From Rotaria socialis (Eukaryota; Rotifera; Eurotatoria; Philodinida; Philodinidae): a DNA stretch of 64,000 bases. Shown piece by piece: positions 25,701-39,135 of this stretch. Each line of letters begins with the position of its first letter. Within the stretch, counting starts at the first letter, position 1. A model generated the notes under the pieces. The model ran no database searches. It was given only the letters and a program-made list of their open reading frames with translations, and was not told where the DNA came from. A program made the translations under genes and the position numbers. The stretch lies in NCBI GenBank assembly GCA_905331475.1, contig CAJNYU010000356.1:1-64000 (forward strand), written 5' to 3'.

Positions 25701-28700
25701 AAAAATCAAATCTATAGATATTTAAAAACCGATTTAAATGATGAACAAGATTTATCGGAAATTTTCAAAGAAAAATTTGCAGCAATAGAAAAATGTTTTG
25801 AAATTATTGGATTTCAATATGATGAAATTAAATCAATTTATCGTATTTTAGCTGGACTTTTACATCTTGGAAATATAAATTTTCATCAGAACGAAGGCTA
25901 TTTTATTGATGGAAAAACATGTTTAACGGATCGATATTTATTAAATATTGTTTGTGAATTATTTGGTTTGGATATAGCACAATTTGATTTAGCATTAACC
26001 ACATGTAATATTGTTACACGAGGCGAAACAATTCAACGTTCAACAACACTACAAGAATCACAATCGACACGAGATGCAATGGCAAAAGCACGTAAGTTAT
26101 TCTCGGTAGAAATTGAAATCGAACAACAACCTTTTCTTTTCTATTTGATATCTTGAATTCAATCGTTAGAATCAGAATTAGATCAGATGAAAATTTCAAC
26201 AGCGTTGTATTGCTGTTTTTTAATTTCAAGATTTTTTTATCTATTTATTTTACGACTAGAATTTTATTAAATCATATTCTTTGAGTCATGTTTTCATCGA
26301 TATAATTTATACGACAGCTTTCTTAGAATCATTGCATATTTAACTATGCTTGTTAGTTCCGGTTTGGATAACAGCTTTAATTATTGTATCGGCAACATCT
26401 ATTTCCGGTAACCTCGATCCCACACATCTCTACTCTTGATTTTTCCGGAGACTATCGATTGATATGTTGTTCTTTTGTCAGGAAACGAAACAATAATTTT
26501 TGTATATGAATATTCGTCGATCATAACGTGAGTGATACTTCATGTTTAAGTCAAAATTTATTTACATCAATATGCGGAAGGAAATAAGCTCATTCGAAAT
26601 ATTTATGATCATTTTTTCCTTGATAATTTGATCTCTTGATAGTTAGCTCTTCCGTTGATATCTTATTAGTAGAAAATAGTACTTCTCATGTCAGAACAAC
26701 AAATTGGATTGTCTAATTTTAATGTTAATTTTTCAGATAATTCAGATCCGATGCACTTTTTCTTCTTATAGGTGATCACTCAATATTTTTCAAGATGAAT
26801 TTAAAATCGTTCTGCTATCTCATTTTGTAAGGATTTTATTTTGATCCATCGACTGGCAATAATCTGACACATTTTTTTGTCTTCGTATGAAAAAACTTCT
26901 ATATAAACAATAATTTTTGCAACTAAAAATTGTTTTTTACTGAAATGTTTCTCAACTAATGATTTAGAATGCACAAAAAACGGTTGAGATATTTCGATCT
27001 TTGTTTCTAAAAAAAAGCAGAGGCTGCTTATTAGTAACAGCAGCTAGATTGTTTTTCATATTTTTATCTAGCGTAAAGCGAGAAACGATATTTCTGTTTT
27101 TCTCAAGATAATACTTTGAGTAAAATAACTAAATTCTGAATTAAATTAAATTTCGTGCGGATAAAATTTTATTTCACAGTTTCTATTATTTTTAGTTTAC
27201 AATCGTTTATTTTCTTGGATTGTTAATCGAATTTCGGCACTTCTTTCTCCATCATCTAATATTTCGAAGGATGTTTCCAATTCAAATATAGATGAAGAAT
27301 CAAGTATTCGATCCTATAAAGTTACTAATTATAATATAAATAATAACAATAATCAAGATGATCAAAGTGAAAATGAAGTCGATGAAAATTTTGATGTTGA
27401 AAACGATTTAAATAATCTAAATTTAACAACAATAACATCATATCCTCCACCAACTGTGATGTGTGCAATGCGCCGTACACTTGACTATCTTGATAAGACA
27501 TCATCATCTCCAACATTTTTACTTCAATTAAAACAAGATGACGATGTCAACGATGATGATATTGATGATAATATTTTAAATTTAAATAATAACAATAATA
27601 ATAATACCAGTACTACTTCTTCTCCATCTCCATCGCCTCCGAATTCGAATAATAGTAATAATAAATTTAATGATCATCATCATCATCACCATTATCATCA
27701 TCATCATTCACCGAGTAGAATTAATGATATGAATACTAAATCATTACCTGAAAATTGTCGAAATGATGAAAAACAAGTTAAAAATCTAATCGATAATTGG
27801 ACCAAGGTTGCTGCTGCATCATCAAATTGGATTTCAAGTCCTGATAAAAAAAATAATCCTTCATCAAAACAAGGACGTTTAAATTTATCAAATCGTGCAG
27901 CAAGTGAAATAGATTTATCATTGAGAAAACAAACAGCTGAAAATAATCTTAAAAAACATTATCAATCATCAAATAATATTGCAATAAATCCTAAACAATT
28001 ACCACCATTTCCGCTTGTGGCAGTTAAACAAAATAAATTACCTCTTCAACCAATGAATGAATTAAACGGAGATAAGGATGCACTCAAAATAGCTATTTTA
28101 GATATATTTGGTTTTGAAAATTTTTCAACAAATTCATTTGAACAATTATGCATTAATATAGCAAATGAACAAATTCAATATTATTTCAATCAACATGTTT
28201 TTGCATGTGAAAGACAAGAATATATTAATGAGAATTTGGCTGTTTTACCATTACCACCAAAAATGGATTTTACATTCTATGATAATAGACCATTACTTGA
28301 TATGTTTCTCAATAAGCCAGTAAGTTGCATAGGATTTAAGTGAAAAAAATGGATTTGCATGAGAACAAAATCTCCATTCAATTTTTAATCACATTCATAC
28401 TGTAAATAGACTAAAGATGTCATTGTGTATGAAAGTCGTATTAACTTGAAAAGTCTTAAAATAAAGATAGACCACTGAGACAAAGGTTGTCATCTGATCA
28501 CACTTACTTTTAACCGATTGTCTTACGAAAATCATTCGATACACGAAATGCACTTATTAGCATACTGTCCGTCGGATTAGATAATATATTCTACTTCAAC
28601 ACATCGCTAGAAATCTATCGGATTTGTATTGAGTTTCGAAGAAATGAAAAATAAATACTTGCTGTTCTCAATAAGTGGATGGAATATTATTTCAGAAAGG

Positions 28701-31700
28701 AGAGACACATGAACAAGGTGAATGCATTGTTACCTTGAATAAGATCGAATCACAGTGAGCAAATTCATGTATATATCATATGATGCAATCGTCAATAAAA
28801 AAAAAGATTTTGTTTTTAGTAGAATCACCAGCGTATTCTAAATTGATCTTGGATAATCGAGGAAGAAAACTATGTTTTGTTGCACCTCGTTCATTTATTG
28901 TTTAAAATATGATCAAAAACATTTTGAAGTATATAGTTAAGAGCAGCATTGTGAACTCTATTTATCATTGATTAATTCAGCAAAATCTAATTTTTTTTTG
29001 CTTCAATTTCTGTTAACGATATCTTATGTATGATTTGCTCATAGACTGTTAGAAATCATATTTAGCTGTTACAATGTGTTCAATTTACTGTCTGCCTGTT
29101 CGAACTGCTCTTTGGCTGTCGATCATATTTATGAGCTATATTTGAGTAAAGTTTCTGTTTTTATTAGACTAAATACATGAACGGGTAGTAGGAAACACTT
29201 TTTGATAGTTATGATATTTTCTTTAATTTGATGAAATTCCGAAATGAAAACGACTGTAAATTTGAGTTGAAAGCATGAAGCAAACAAACTAACTAGTAAT
29301 GCAACTATTTTTACCCCTTGAAAGTATTGGACGACACTAACAAATAATGAATTTGATTTAGGTTGGAATATTAGCATTGATTGATGAAGAAAGTCGCTTT
29401 CCAAAAGCAACTGATTATACATTGGTAGATAAATTGAATGCAAACTTTTCCAATTCTCCATTATATATAAGATCAAAATCAAGTTTTTCATCGAGTTCAA
29501 TATCTTCTGCTTCATCGTCAACTCATCAATCGATTCCATCATTTTCAATAATGCATTTTGCTGGTCAAGTTCAATACGATGCACGTGGTTTTCTTGAGAA
29601 AAATCGTGATTATTTAGCACCTGAAATTATTCAAATTTTACGTTCATCACATGTTCAATTAATTAGTACATTATTTCAATCGCAATTATCAAAAACAGGC
29701 ACATTAATAGAAAACGAAGATCAACGTTACAATACAACGACAATTGAATCAAATTTAGATTTAACAAATACATTAATGCCATTGAATGCTAGTCATAATC
29801 GTCTACAAGCAACTGTTAGTACGTATTTTCGATATTCATTAACAGATCTCTTTTCAAAAATGGTTCATGGTTCACCGAAATTTGTTCGCTGTTTTAAACC
29901 AAATAATGATCGAATACCAGGTTGTTTTGATGGGCAAACTGTTCTTGAACAATTGAAATATAGTGGTATTTTAGCAGGTAAATTATTACTCATTTCTAGT
30001 ATCTTCAGTGTTGAAGAATGACAGTGTTGATTCTGAATGAATGAATGAATGAATGAATGAAAATAAAATGAACTAGAAGATTCGTTTAATGATAGATCAA
30101 AATGATAGGAGATATTCCATAAGCGATAAATATGGAACCATTGATCACAGCATAGATTAAATCTAGTATCGAACCAAGCGAAGAAATTTTTGTTAGCCTT
30201 TGAATTATTGTCGACTTTGAATATGTCTTAGTTAAACCAATGGTATTCAAGTTAGTACAGTTTTTGATAGATAAATAAAGTATCTTCGTGATTTCAAATT
30301 TGAGTTGTCAATCAATCATTGTATTAATTGAAGCACTATTGAGTAATTGCCAGTCTCATATAAGTCGACATTTAATCTATAGACTAATTTAAGTGACTTC
30401 TCCAAATCTACACAATATTAGATATTAAGATATTTGCCTTAAGTATATATTAAAACCTAAGTTTTCCCATGAATATTCAATTATAAATGTAGGATTCTGT
30501 TGAATACTAAGATAAATTCTAAATTCTGGTGCATGAAGTTCTTAAAAAATAGTACTCTTATGAAATTTAATTGGCTATGTGATTAAGACTAGATAAAATC
30601 TGAATAAACAAACGCAGACTATTTTTCTCAGTTTGTTTTTCACTTCCCGTTTACATCATAAATGACCGCTAGAGGCAATCAAGCCGATGTTTTTCTTTCA
30701 CAAAGCTACGCAACAGAGTTTGATAACAAAAATCAAGAAACATTAATTGTTCTAAACAAAAACTCAAAAAGAACATTTCTTTTAAGCAGTAAATATTAAG
30801 TTAAATTCTTATTATGTTTTAACGATATTGAAAGCTTGAGATCAATATGTGACAAGATTACCAGTTATCTTATTTGTCTTGAAATATTCTCAAGAAAACA
30901 GTTTTTGATTGTATGATATACCAGGTTTTTTTTAAATCAAATCTGCTACTACAGGTTAAAGATTGACAGAGAATTTCGGATTGCCAAAATAACAATTGTT
31001 GACACGAATTTGAACCAACAACTTCTCTGAAATATCGTATTATATAGTTCAAACTTTAACTAGATCCTTTTCACTCTATTATTAACTTGTTTTCATATTG
31101 TTAGAAAAGTCTAATGTACCAGGTATGACCCAGTTTTCTCAGAATTGTAGAACTGGAACAAATGTGACACGAGGTCGTTCAGTCTTTCAATACTCTATCT
31201 AATCGAAGAGTACATGAGAATATCTTATTTACAAATTCTTCTCTCTGATTAGTAATCATATTTGTAATGCTTGAAGTAACATTTATTGAAACTATGCACC
31301 TATTCAGATAATTATATTTAGTTAAGATCCTATTATCAATATTCTATAGATGAAATTATATTCATTGAAGTTAAGAGCTTATAAAAGATCTTTTCTTTTC
31401 TTGCTAGCGGCAAAGATACGTCGTTTTGGTTATTCGCACCGTATTCCGTTTGCAAACTTTATTCAACGTTACTCAATTCTTGTTTATCCAATAACAATGG
31501 ATCTGCCACTGACACGTGAAACTTGCGAAAATATTTTACATAAATTAAAAATGCAAAATTGGACTACTGGTTTGCACTCGCATATATTTTTTGTTTTTCA
31601 TTCAAACGTCTCGAAGTTCTCTTTTTCTTTTTTTTTTTGAAGGTAAAAGTAAAGTGTTTTTAAAATACTATCATGCTGAACAATTAGCACGTCTTTATTC

Positions 31701-33813
31701 GGATATGACCAATGCTGTAATAACAATTCAATCCTATGTACGCATGCATGTGATTCGTTCTTATGTCAAACATTATCAATATAAACATTCAAACGATATT
31801 ATTATAAAAGAACTAAATCGGCATCCAAAATTTTCACGAGTTAGTTCTAGTATTTTTTGTTTTGCATCAAACATCATGACAAACTTTCTTTTTCATTTTC
31901 GTAGTCAATATTTATGGATGAAAAAATACGAGAACAAGCGGCTATTTGTATTCAGTCTTGTATACGTGGTTATATACAACGACGTCATTATCTTACGTTA
32001 ACTAGAAAACCTTTAACTGAATTAACAGCTGCAATTGTAATTCAAAAATGTTATCGTGGTTTTCATTTTCGAAAAGCTTGTTCACTTTATAAACAACGTT
32101 TAAATATACAAATGCTTTGTTTTCTGCAGCAAGTTGAATTACTAAATAATGATTTTTTTATAAAAATTGTCCGAACAAATTATTGTGTTTCATTAAAATC
32201 TATTGAATCAATAACACATAATCATAAGCAATCGAATAATAAAATTGTTCAACATTTATTTCCACCACCACCACCATTACCATTACCATTACCATCATCA
32301 TTCGGAGCATTTTCATCACCAATATCAAATTTTGATTCATTTATTCCAATTAAAATTCCAATAAATACATCGTCTTCTATTCTATCTTTTGCATCCCGTT
32401 TATCTCCCGTGTATCATCATCAACATCAACATCATCATTCAATATTAACATCAAATTCAAATCGATCTCCATCACCCACACAATCGATTTCGAAATTTGC
32501 TCAAGTTCGAGATATTTTTGCTCGTGCTGAAGTAACAACATCCGTTACTACTCATAATAATAATAATAATAGTAACAATAACGCAATAAAAAATCATATT
32601 TCAATAAATTCAACAACATCACAAATAATTCCATGTGTTGAACAATGTCGTAGTCCAAAAGCAACAACTGTTCTAAATGCAGTACAAGAATATCAAAGAC
32701 AACATATTAATGTGCATCAGCCTGCTTTTAAACGTTTTGGTCAATTTAACCATAGTATCATTGCTAATACTAATCGTTCATCAAATATTAGTGGAGCACG
32801 AATACGTCCTAGTGGACCAAGTAGTTTAAATAATAATAAATTACAAAATAAACCCAATATTCCTGCTTATGCTACATCATCTCCTAAACAACTACCGAAA
32901 CCTATTGCAAGGGTAAATACAAATTATCATTATCAGTAATAGAGTTGGACGCTGATTATTGATTGATTTCTAATGGCAAATTAATCATTATGAAGCGCTG
33001 CAATATCCTTCGTATTATTTGGTGATATTCGACTATTTTTCATACAGGGCAATTCAAGGCCATTTATCTACAGGGTGATAGAGTCCTTTGAATGTTTTTT
33101 TTCATGTCATTGTATCCGGATTGTATTCTTAGACAAGAAGTACAGTAGGCCATTTCTAACGAATACGTAAACATACCTATGCTCATACTTTGCACCACAT
33201 AGTTCATAATCCAAATTACATGTCACATTGTTTATATCTCGCAGCAACATATCTCCGATTAGTCACCTAGTATATCATTACTTTTTTCTGTAATGCTGAT
33301 ATTTATATTAATTATAGATGTAAACTTACTTATAATAAAATTTAAGAATCGTAACTTTGTATCTAGAAAAGCAGTAGTATCTAATTTTCTATTAAAAGAA
33401 AGTAATCGGAAATCGTAGTCATTTTCTAAATTATACTTATTTTTATAAACTACAAAATATGATAGTTAATAATATATTAGAAGACATCAAGTGCCTCTAG
33501 AAACTATCTTATGCATGAGTCATATTTTATTTTGAAAAATTTAATATTTTGCTTTTTCTAGGAACCATCAATGGCTACACAACCAAAATATCCATTTCAT
33601 GTTCTACTTCGTAAGACTGGTCAGGATTTAACTACTGGACACACGCTAACCAAACGTCGAATGATAAATGAAACAAAACAAATTGATTTTCGTAGTGTTT
33701 TGAAATCTCGACATACATTAAATGGTAGTAGTGATAATGAAATACTCATTAGATCGAACAGTCTATCGCAACATATAAATATGGATAGTCGAATGAGAAT
33801 GAATGATCTTTAA
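22765..33813 (+). CDS. ninaC: Class III myosin (NINAC type, kinase plus motor)
   Basis: Ten exons close in frame to 2,010 residues: 22765-23013, 23087-23783, 24310-25124, 25179-26091, 27196-28319, 29362-29977, 31408-31569, 31643-31839, 31905-32912, 33562-33813. A His/Pro/Gln-rich start leads into a Ser/Thr kinase ([42 protein letters not shown]) and then a myosin motor (AVNPF, P-loop GESGSGKT, switch [11 protein letters not shown], switch [34 protein letters not shown]). Three IQ-like helices follow ([37 protein letters not shown]), then a Pro/Ser/Asn-rich tail and a final exon with [10 protein letters not shown]. Class III myosins work in photoreceptors and actin protrusions. Unusual are a roughly 40-residue Pro-rich insert in the kinase and a roughly 275-residue Asn/His/Ser-rich insert just before switch II. 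The start ATG was chosen as the first in frame with no acceptor directly before it. Confidence 0.9.
30035..30062. repeat. (GAAT)n microsatellite in myosin intron
   Basis: About six tandem GAAT units in the intron following the sixth exon of the class III myosin gene. Confidence 0.85.
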
Positions 33814-34786
33814 CAAGAAAGAAAAAACACGATATTCTTGATGATGAACACAGGTCCGGTGTGAGCATATTTATTCATTAACAAAATAAATTTCTTTAAT
33901 TATCAATAAACATGTATGTAGGCTAGAAATTCTTTTGTTTAATTATCTCTGCTGTTTGTTTGTTTCTTTGTTATTACTCTTAATTCATTATGACGTTCAT
34001 ATTTAATAAAAAATTTGTGCGTGACTGTTTTTTTTCTGAATATAATTCGCACGGCGACACTTTTTTGGCCTGGTAATATATATATATATATATATGTATA
34101 TGGAGAAAAAACCGGATGTTTTCAATCTATCCGTGTCGTAGAGAAAAATCCGATTTGTATCATACTTATCATTACAGATGCACATGATTTTTTGTTGTTA
34201 GAGAAAATAAATTCTCGTCTATTATGATAATATTGCCGACTCTCTGTATATGTAAATATGTACATGTACATCTGTATCCCTATTAGTTAAATGACTCGAT
34301 GTACTTCACATAATATTCCTATGGCAATAATAATTTATCTCTTTGCGAGTAAAATTTACGGGTAAAATAGTCTGCATCATACAAAACAAAGAGAGATAAA
34401 CAATTATTTATTCGAAACTTTTTTCTGATACATAAATATACAAATGGAAAATAATAGAATGTGTGTGATTAGTACATACATACATATACAAAATGCAAGA
34501 TCATTGTGTCTTCTATTCATCTATGTCTCTCCTCCTCGTAGATGTGCCCAAGAACAATCTGTATCTATTCGCTTTCTGTTTGTTTCTCTCTTAATTTCTT
34601 CATTTCTCCGGATGAAGAAGAGAAAAAGAAGACATGTTGTCTCGGAAAAGCATAGCGTCAAAAAGAAAGAACGTTATAGTTCGTCAACACTTAATTTATT
34701 GGTATCTTTTTTTAGGTTGAAAAAAGCACAGCGAAACTATACCGAAGAAAAATAAGCAAACAAAATTAATTGAACAATAGCTCGTA
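33814..34786. other. Intergenic gap
   Basis: No gene supported. It holds AATAAA at about 33884 for the myosin gene, a (TA)n run at about 34076-34096, and a CT-rich, coding-looking but unsupported 103-codon frame at 34444-34755. The upstream region of the nicotinic receptor gene begins here. Confidence 0.5.
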
Positions 34787-37668
34787 ATGAGACATACAAA
34801 CATGAAACAATTATATGTTATGGCACATAATCGATTAACAATGGTGATTATATTCATTATGATTATATTCACTGCAATAATCGGTAGGTAGATAATTTAA
34901 AAAAATTAAACTCAGCAAATATTTTTGGTTGCCATCACTTCGTGTCATTGTGTCCTCTTATAATTATCAGAATATTCTTTCACCACAGGAGTTCATCTAT
35001 TTCTCATGATAGGCTTCGTTAAATCCACGAGAAGAAACTCTTTTCAAGACATAGGATCACGCACTCTTAAGAAGGATATATATTTATTATTGCGATGATA
35101 TTGAAAATGGATATTTATGATGATCTTATTCCCATACTGTGCAATATCGTCAGTTGTTACTATTGTCTGAAGGGTAAATGGCTAGATTTGTCATTCAAAA
35201 TTTTTATCAACGATTGACAATAGGAGAACAAACAGCTGCATATACATCTCATTAGATTTAGACTATTCGCTATTTTTTTATGATCAATCTAAAAATAATA
35301 ATAATGTTTACTGTCTCTTTTCTTTTTTTTTGGGCAGATGTGAGTAAATGTCAAGATTTTCGATCACCATTTGGTGTCCTTCTCGATTGTGATAATCGAA
35401 ATAGTGTTAATTGCTCAGATGAACAACGTCTTTTATTTTTTTTGATGCGGTAATAAATATATCTTTTTTTTTAAAGCCAGCAAAGATTTTTCATTTCATT
35501 TTGTTAAATCCTATAATTTATAGTAATTATTCAAATAATGTTCGGCCAGTAAGAAATGCTAGTCTACCGGTGCCGGTTAAATTAGGTTTAACATTGACAC
35601 AAATATTTGATATGGTTAGTATAGTTAATTTCAGACAATGAAAAACTCTATTTTTCGTTTTTAGATGGAGAAAAATCAAATATTGATTACAAACGTATGG
35701 TTAGATCAAGAATGGTATAAATAATTGAAATAAAATATTTTATTTTTCAAAATTTTTTTTTTATAGGTTTGACGAATTTCTTCAATGGAATCCAGATGAT
35801 TTTAATGGTATTCGTCGTCTTAATCTTCCATCAAAATTAATTTGGTTACCTGATATTGTTCTATATAATGTAAGAAAATATAATTTCTCTCTCTCTCTCT
35901 CTCTCTCTCTCAAACCATTCTATTAGTAAAACCAAAATTTTGTTTTTAGAATGCTGACGAATTCTCCAATAGTAATACAATGCAAGCAAACGCTATGATT
36001 ATACATAATGGTAGTGTTTTTTGGCCAATACCAACACGATTAAAGAGTACTTGTCAAATAGATGTTACCTATTTTCCATATGATGAACAAGAATGCAAAT
36101 TAAAATTCGGTAGTTGGACTTACAATGGTTATCAAGTATCAATTGAACAACGCTTTCATGCTATTGAATTATCTAATTATGTTCCTAATGGTGAATGGGA
36201 TCTGTTAGATACATCATATCAAGTGAATATCGTTCGTTATGCATGTTGTCCGGAACCATTTCCCGATATAACATTTTATGTTCGTATACGACGACGTGTA
36301 TTATATTATTTATATTCAGTTGTTTTTCCTTGTGTTATGCTATCTATTTTAACTTTACTTGTTTTTTGTTTACCACCAGAATCAGGTGAAAAAATTGCTC
36401 TTGGTATTACAGTTTTACTTGCATTTAGTGTATTCATGTTAGCTATTGCTGAAAGTATGCCAGAAACAAGTGAACACATTCCATTAATTAGTAAGTTATA
36501 TTATTTAGAGATTTTCTTCTTTGCTAAATATTTCATTTAAGGTTTGTATTTAACTGCTGTCATGGCTATGACAAGTGTATCAGTAATGATGACAGTATTA
36601 GTTCTTAATCTTCATTATCGTGGTCCGAAAAAAAATGAAATACCATTTTGGCTTCAACAATTATTAAGTTTATCAATAGCAAATGTTGTTCGAACTATGT
36701 CACGATCCAAAAGGCTTAAACTGTATAAAAATCGAGAAATACGACTTCGTACAAGTTTTCATGATAATAATAGAAATCTAGATGCAAGAACTCGTTCATC
36801 GGTCAATGGAGTTTTATTATCTTATATGAACAGTAATCAAACTGACACAAAAACACCAAAAACAATTAATGTAAGTATAAATCTTATAGAATCATTTCCT
36901 AGAATAAGTAAAACAATAAACGTTTTAGTTCCTATTATAAATTTTGAATTTTGAATGAATCGTTATCTAAAATAGGTTTTTTCATTTATATTACTAAAAA
37001 CAACATTAAAACGCTTCCATTTAATGCTTTTAAGAAAAACTGATATACTTTATAAAACTTGAAGATCACATATTCATCTGTGTTCAAATGAAACTTCATA
37101 TTGTTATCTACTTCTTGTAAAAGAAAAGCGAAACATTTTCTTAAACTTTTTTTGTATTCCAATCAAAAGAGCACATAATGTATGTTTTGAAAAGAAAGAC
37201 GAGATATTATTTGATTAATCATAAATTAGTAAAAACAAAAATTTGCACAAAAAAATAAGATCTTTCTTTTGAAAGGCACATTCAATTGAGATTGACGATT
37301 ATGATGCTCCACAACCACAAAAACAGCCACCAATGGAAGAAAATAAATGTAAACGTCCGTCTCATTTGAATCCTGAAGAAATTATTCTAAAGGATCGATC
37401 AATGTCTCGTTCAAGTTCAGTCGCAACAATTCATGATGAAATTCAGGATACATTACAGATTCTATTGAATAAACAGAAAGAAATTGAAAACGACCAAAAA
37501 GTAACAAATGATTGGCGTGCTCTAGCGACAAGAATCGATAAAATTCTTTTTTATATTTTTCTCCTTTTAACAATCATATCAACATTAGGTCTTCTTGTTG
37601 TTGTGCCACTTTTTCGTACTAATGTACAGCGAAAAGCAAAGCATTGGTATGGATCAAAACGTTCTTAA
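34787..37668 (+). CDS. Nicotinic acetylcholine receptor alpha-type subunit
   Basis: Eight exons close in frame to 571 residues: 34787-34883, 35338-35449, 35524-35614, 35665-35714, 35767-35869, 35950-36490, 36542-36870, 37276-37668. A hydrophobic leader is followed by the ligand-binding domain (VWLDQEWFDEFLQWNP; WLPDIVLYN), the 13-residue Cys loop (C at about 186 and 200), and the vicinal Cys pair of alpha subunits (YACCPEPFPD, about 250). Then come M1 (YLYSVVFPCVMLSILTLLVF), M2 (GEKIALGITVLLAFSVFMLA), M3 (LYLTAVMAMTSVSVMMTVLV), a charged cytoplasmic loop with an intron, and M4 (ILFYIFLLLTIISTLGLLVV). Glu at -1' and Leu at 9' of M2 indicate a cation channel; Ala at 2' and Thr at 6' differ from common neuronal subunits. 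The family forms pentameric acetylcholine-gated channels at the plasma membrane. The exact subtype is not resolved. Confidence 0.92.
35886..35910. repeat. (CT)n microsatellite in receptor intron
   Basis: A CT dinucleotide run fills much of the intron between the fifth and sixth exons of the nicotinic receptor gene. Confidence 0.85.
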
Positions 37669-38173
37669 TCAAACGAAAAACAAACAAAAAAATTTTTTTA
37701 TTTTGTGTAGATGTGTATTTTTTAAAAATAAATACTAGTTTTTTTTCTTTACCATTGTTATATATGTTGAACTAAATTTGATTGATATCTACACTGTGAA
37801 TAATTCACAAAATCGTCGTATGGAATATATAACATGACAATTTTTACAGTTGGGGCATCACTTTTGTGCACAATTACGTTGCAGAGTTGTTGACAACGAT
37901 GATGATACAGCTATTTGTTTGTTAGTAATTAATTGATTATGATTTAAATTTGATATTGACCATGATCGAAGAGCTCGTGATAGCGTGGATAAAGTGCGTT
38001 TTTCTAAAAGTACTGTGTACAGGTAACTCTCGATGGTATATTTTTTATAACACTTCAAAAAGAATACCATTGATTATTAAAAATACAAGTTTGCTTGTGA
38101 ATATTGAAAGCCCAAGTATAAGTTTTAATTACTTGCAATAAAATCTACTACGACATTGTCTATTTCCATACTA

Positions 38174-38210
38174 ATAGTTGTAGTAGTAGTAGTAGTAGTA
38201 GTAGTAGTAT
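38174..38210. repeat. (GTA)n microsatellite
   Basis: About eleven tandem GTA trinucleotides in intergenic sequence. Confidence 0.9.
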
Positions 38211-38357
38211 AATGCTTTATTTATGCTATGAGCGAACCTCGCTCCTGTAGTCTGAACAAACAAACAAACAAACAAAAAGTAGCTTGAAATAACTTTTGCT
38301 GGTGACAAAGATGAGGATGACAAAAGGAACACAGACTTGAACGATATCGATCAAGAA

Positions 38358-38750
38358 TTACAATATGATGTAGACACATGGTGAAGAATCAAATGATTTT
38401 ACGTAGTGATAACATAAAATGTGGTCAAATAGAGATAGATGATCTTCAGTCAACAATCTACGAATGTTTTTGCCGAGTCTCCCTCTTCCAAATATTTTTC
38501 TTCCTTCATTTGCTAGTGTTGGATTTGATAGATATTCATGTAGGTATAAAATCGACAACTTATTTTGCAGAAAATCTTTGATAACGCTTGGATTGGTTTC
38601 ACGTATTATATGCGCTAATTTATCCCAGTGCATATAGGTTAATTTCGAGACGGATTTGTATTTCGGAAGATTTTCAATTTCGATATTTCTTGCATCGAAC
38701 CATTGATGTACTGATCTAGAGATTTTTCGATTTATGCCTTTAAGTTGTCT
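38358..38750 (-). CDS. Orphan open frame, possibly a gene fragment
   Basis: Not recognised. The frame is open for about 130 codons from a plausible acceptor (TTGCCAAACAG at 38751-38761) and remains open further upstream to about 38872. It reads RQLKGINRKISRSVHQWFDA, LTYMHWDKLAHIIRETNPSV, RKIFGRGRLGKNIRRLL. Composition is that of a soluble helical protein rather than translated AT-rich noise, and its right side abuts copy B of the dispersed repeat. It could be an exon of a missed gene, a remnant of a mobile element or chance. No start codon or partner exon was identified. A possible donor GTAAAATC lies near 38400. Confidence 0.3.
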   Translation of the reverse strand, partial: RQLKGINRKISRSVHQWFDARNIEIENLPKYKSVSKLTYMHWDKLAHIIRETNPSVIKDFLQNKLSILYLHEYLSNPTLANEGRKIFGRGRLGKNIRRLLTEDHLSLFDHILCYHYVKSFDSSPCVYIIL

Positions 38751-38889
38751 CTGTTTGGCAAGCGAAAGAATAGGAAAAAAAACTAAGTATTGATTGAAGA
38801 TACGGTCTAGGGAATGCGTTGTACACCCATGTAATAAAAAGCCGCATGAAAATCGACGGTTAATCGCGGTTTACCGCAAAAAATGATCC

Positions 38890-39135
38890 GGTATTCGCAA
38901 CATGGGCAGTTTATAATTAATTTGTTCACTCATCTTGCCCCCAGGTGAATGAATCCGATGTTGGATCCCATCGGATCTGGTGGGATCCAACCAGCCGACA
39001 ATATTCGATGGAATTCCTAGTTGAGGAATTAGTGATGGATTCCGATGAATATCCAATGATATACGACTGCAGTAACCGATGGGACTTACGGCACTAGAAT
39101 TCAAATAAGATTCCAGTCGGATCCTATCAGTCTCT
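38890..39135. repeat. Dispersed GGATCC/TCGGATT repeat, copy B
   Basis: Inverted relative to copy A. The segment around 38940-39000 (GAATGAATCCGATGTTGGAT, GGATCCAACCAGCCGAC) is the reverse complement of the 13321-13380 segment with about 80% identity. Internal words GGATTCCGATG and CGGATCCTATCAG recur. Confidence 0.65.

Noticed and set aside
26340-26450. CCCACACATCTCTA in a myosin intron as the right end of a hAT element
   Set aside because: No matching left end or 8-bp duplication was seen within the intron.
34444-34755. A 103-codon frame just upstream of the nicotinic receptor gene
   Set aside because: No homology or exon partner is recognisable; the Lys/Arg/Ser composition fits a chance frame in A- and T-run sequence.
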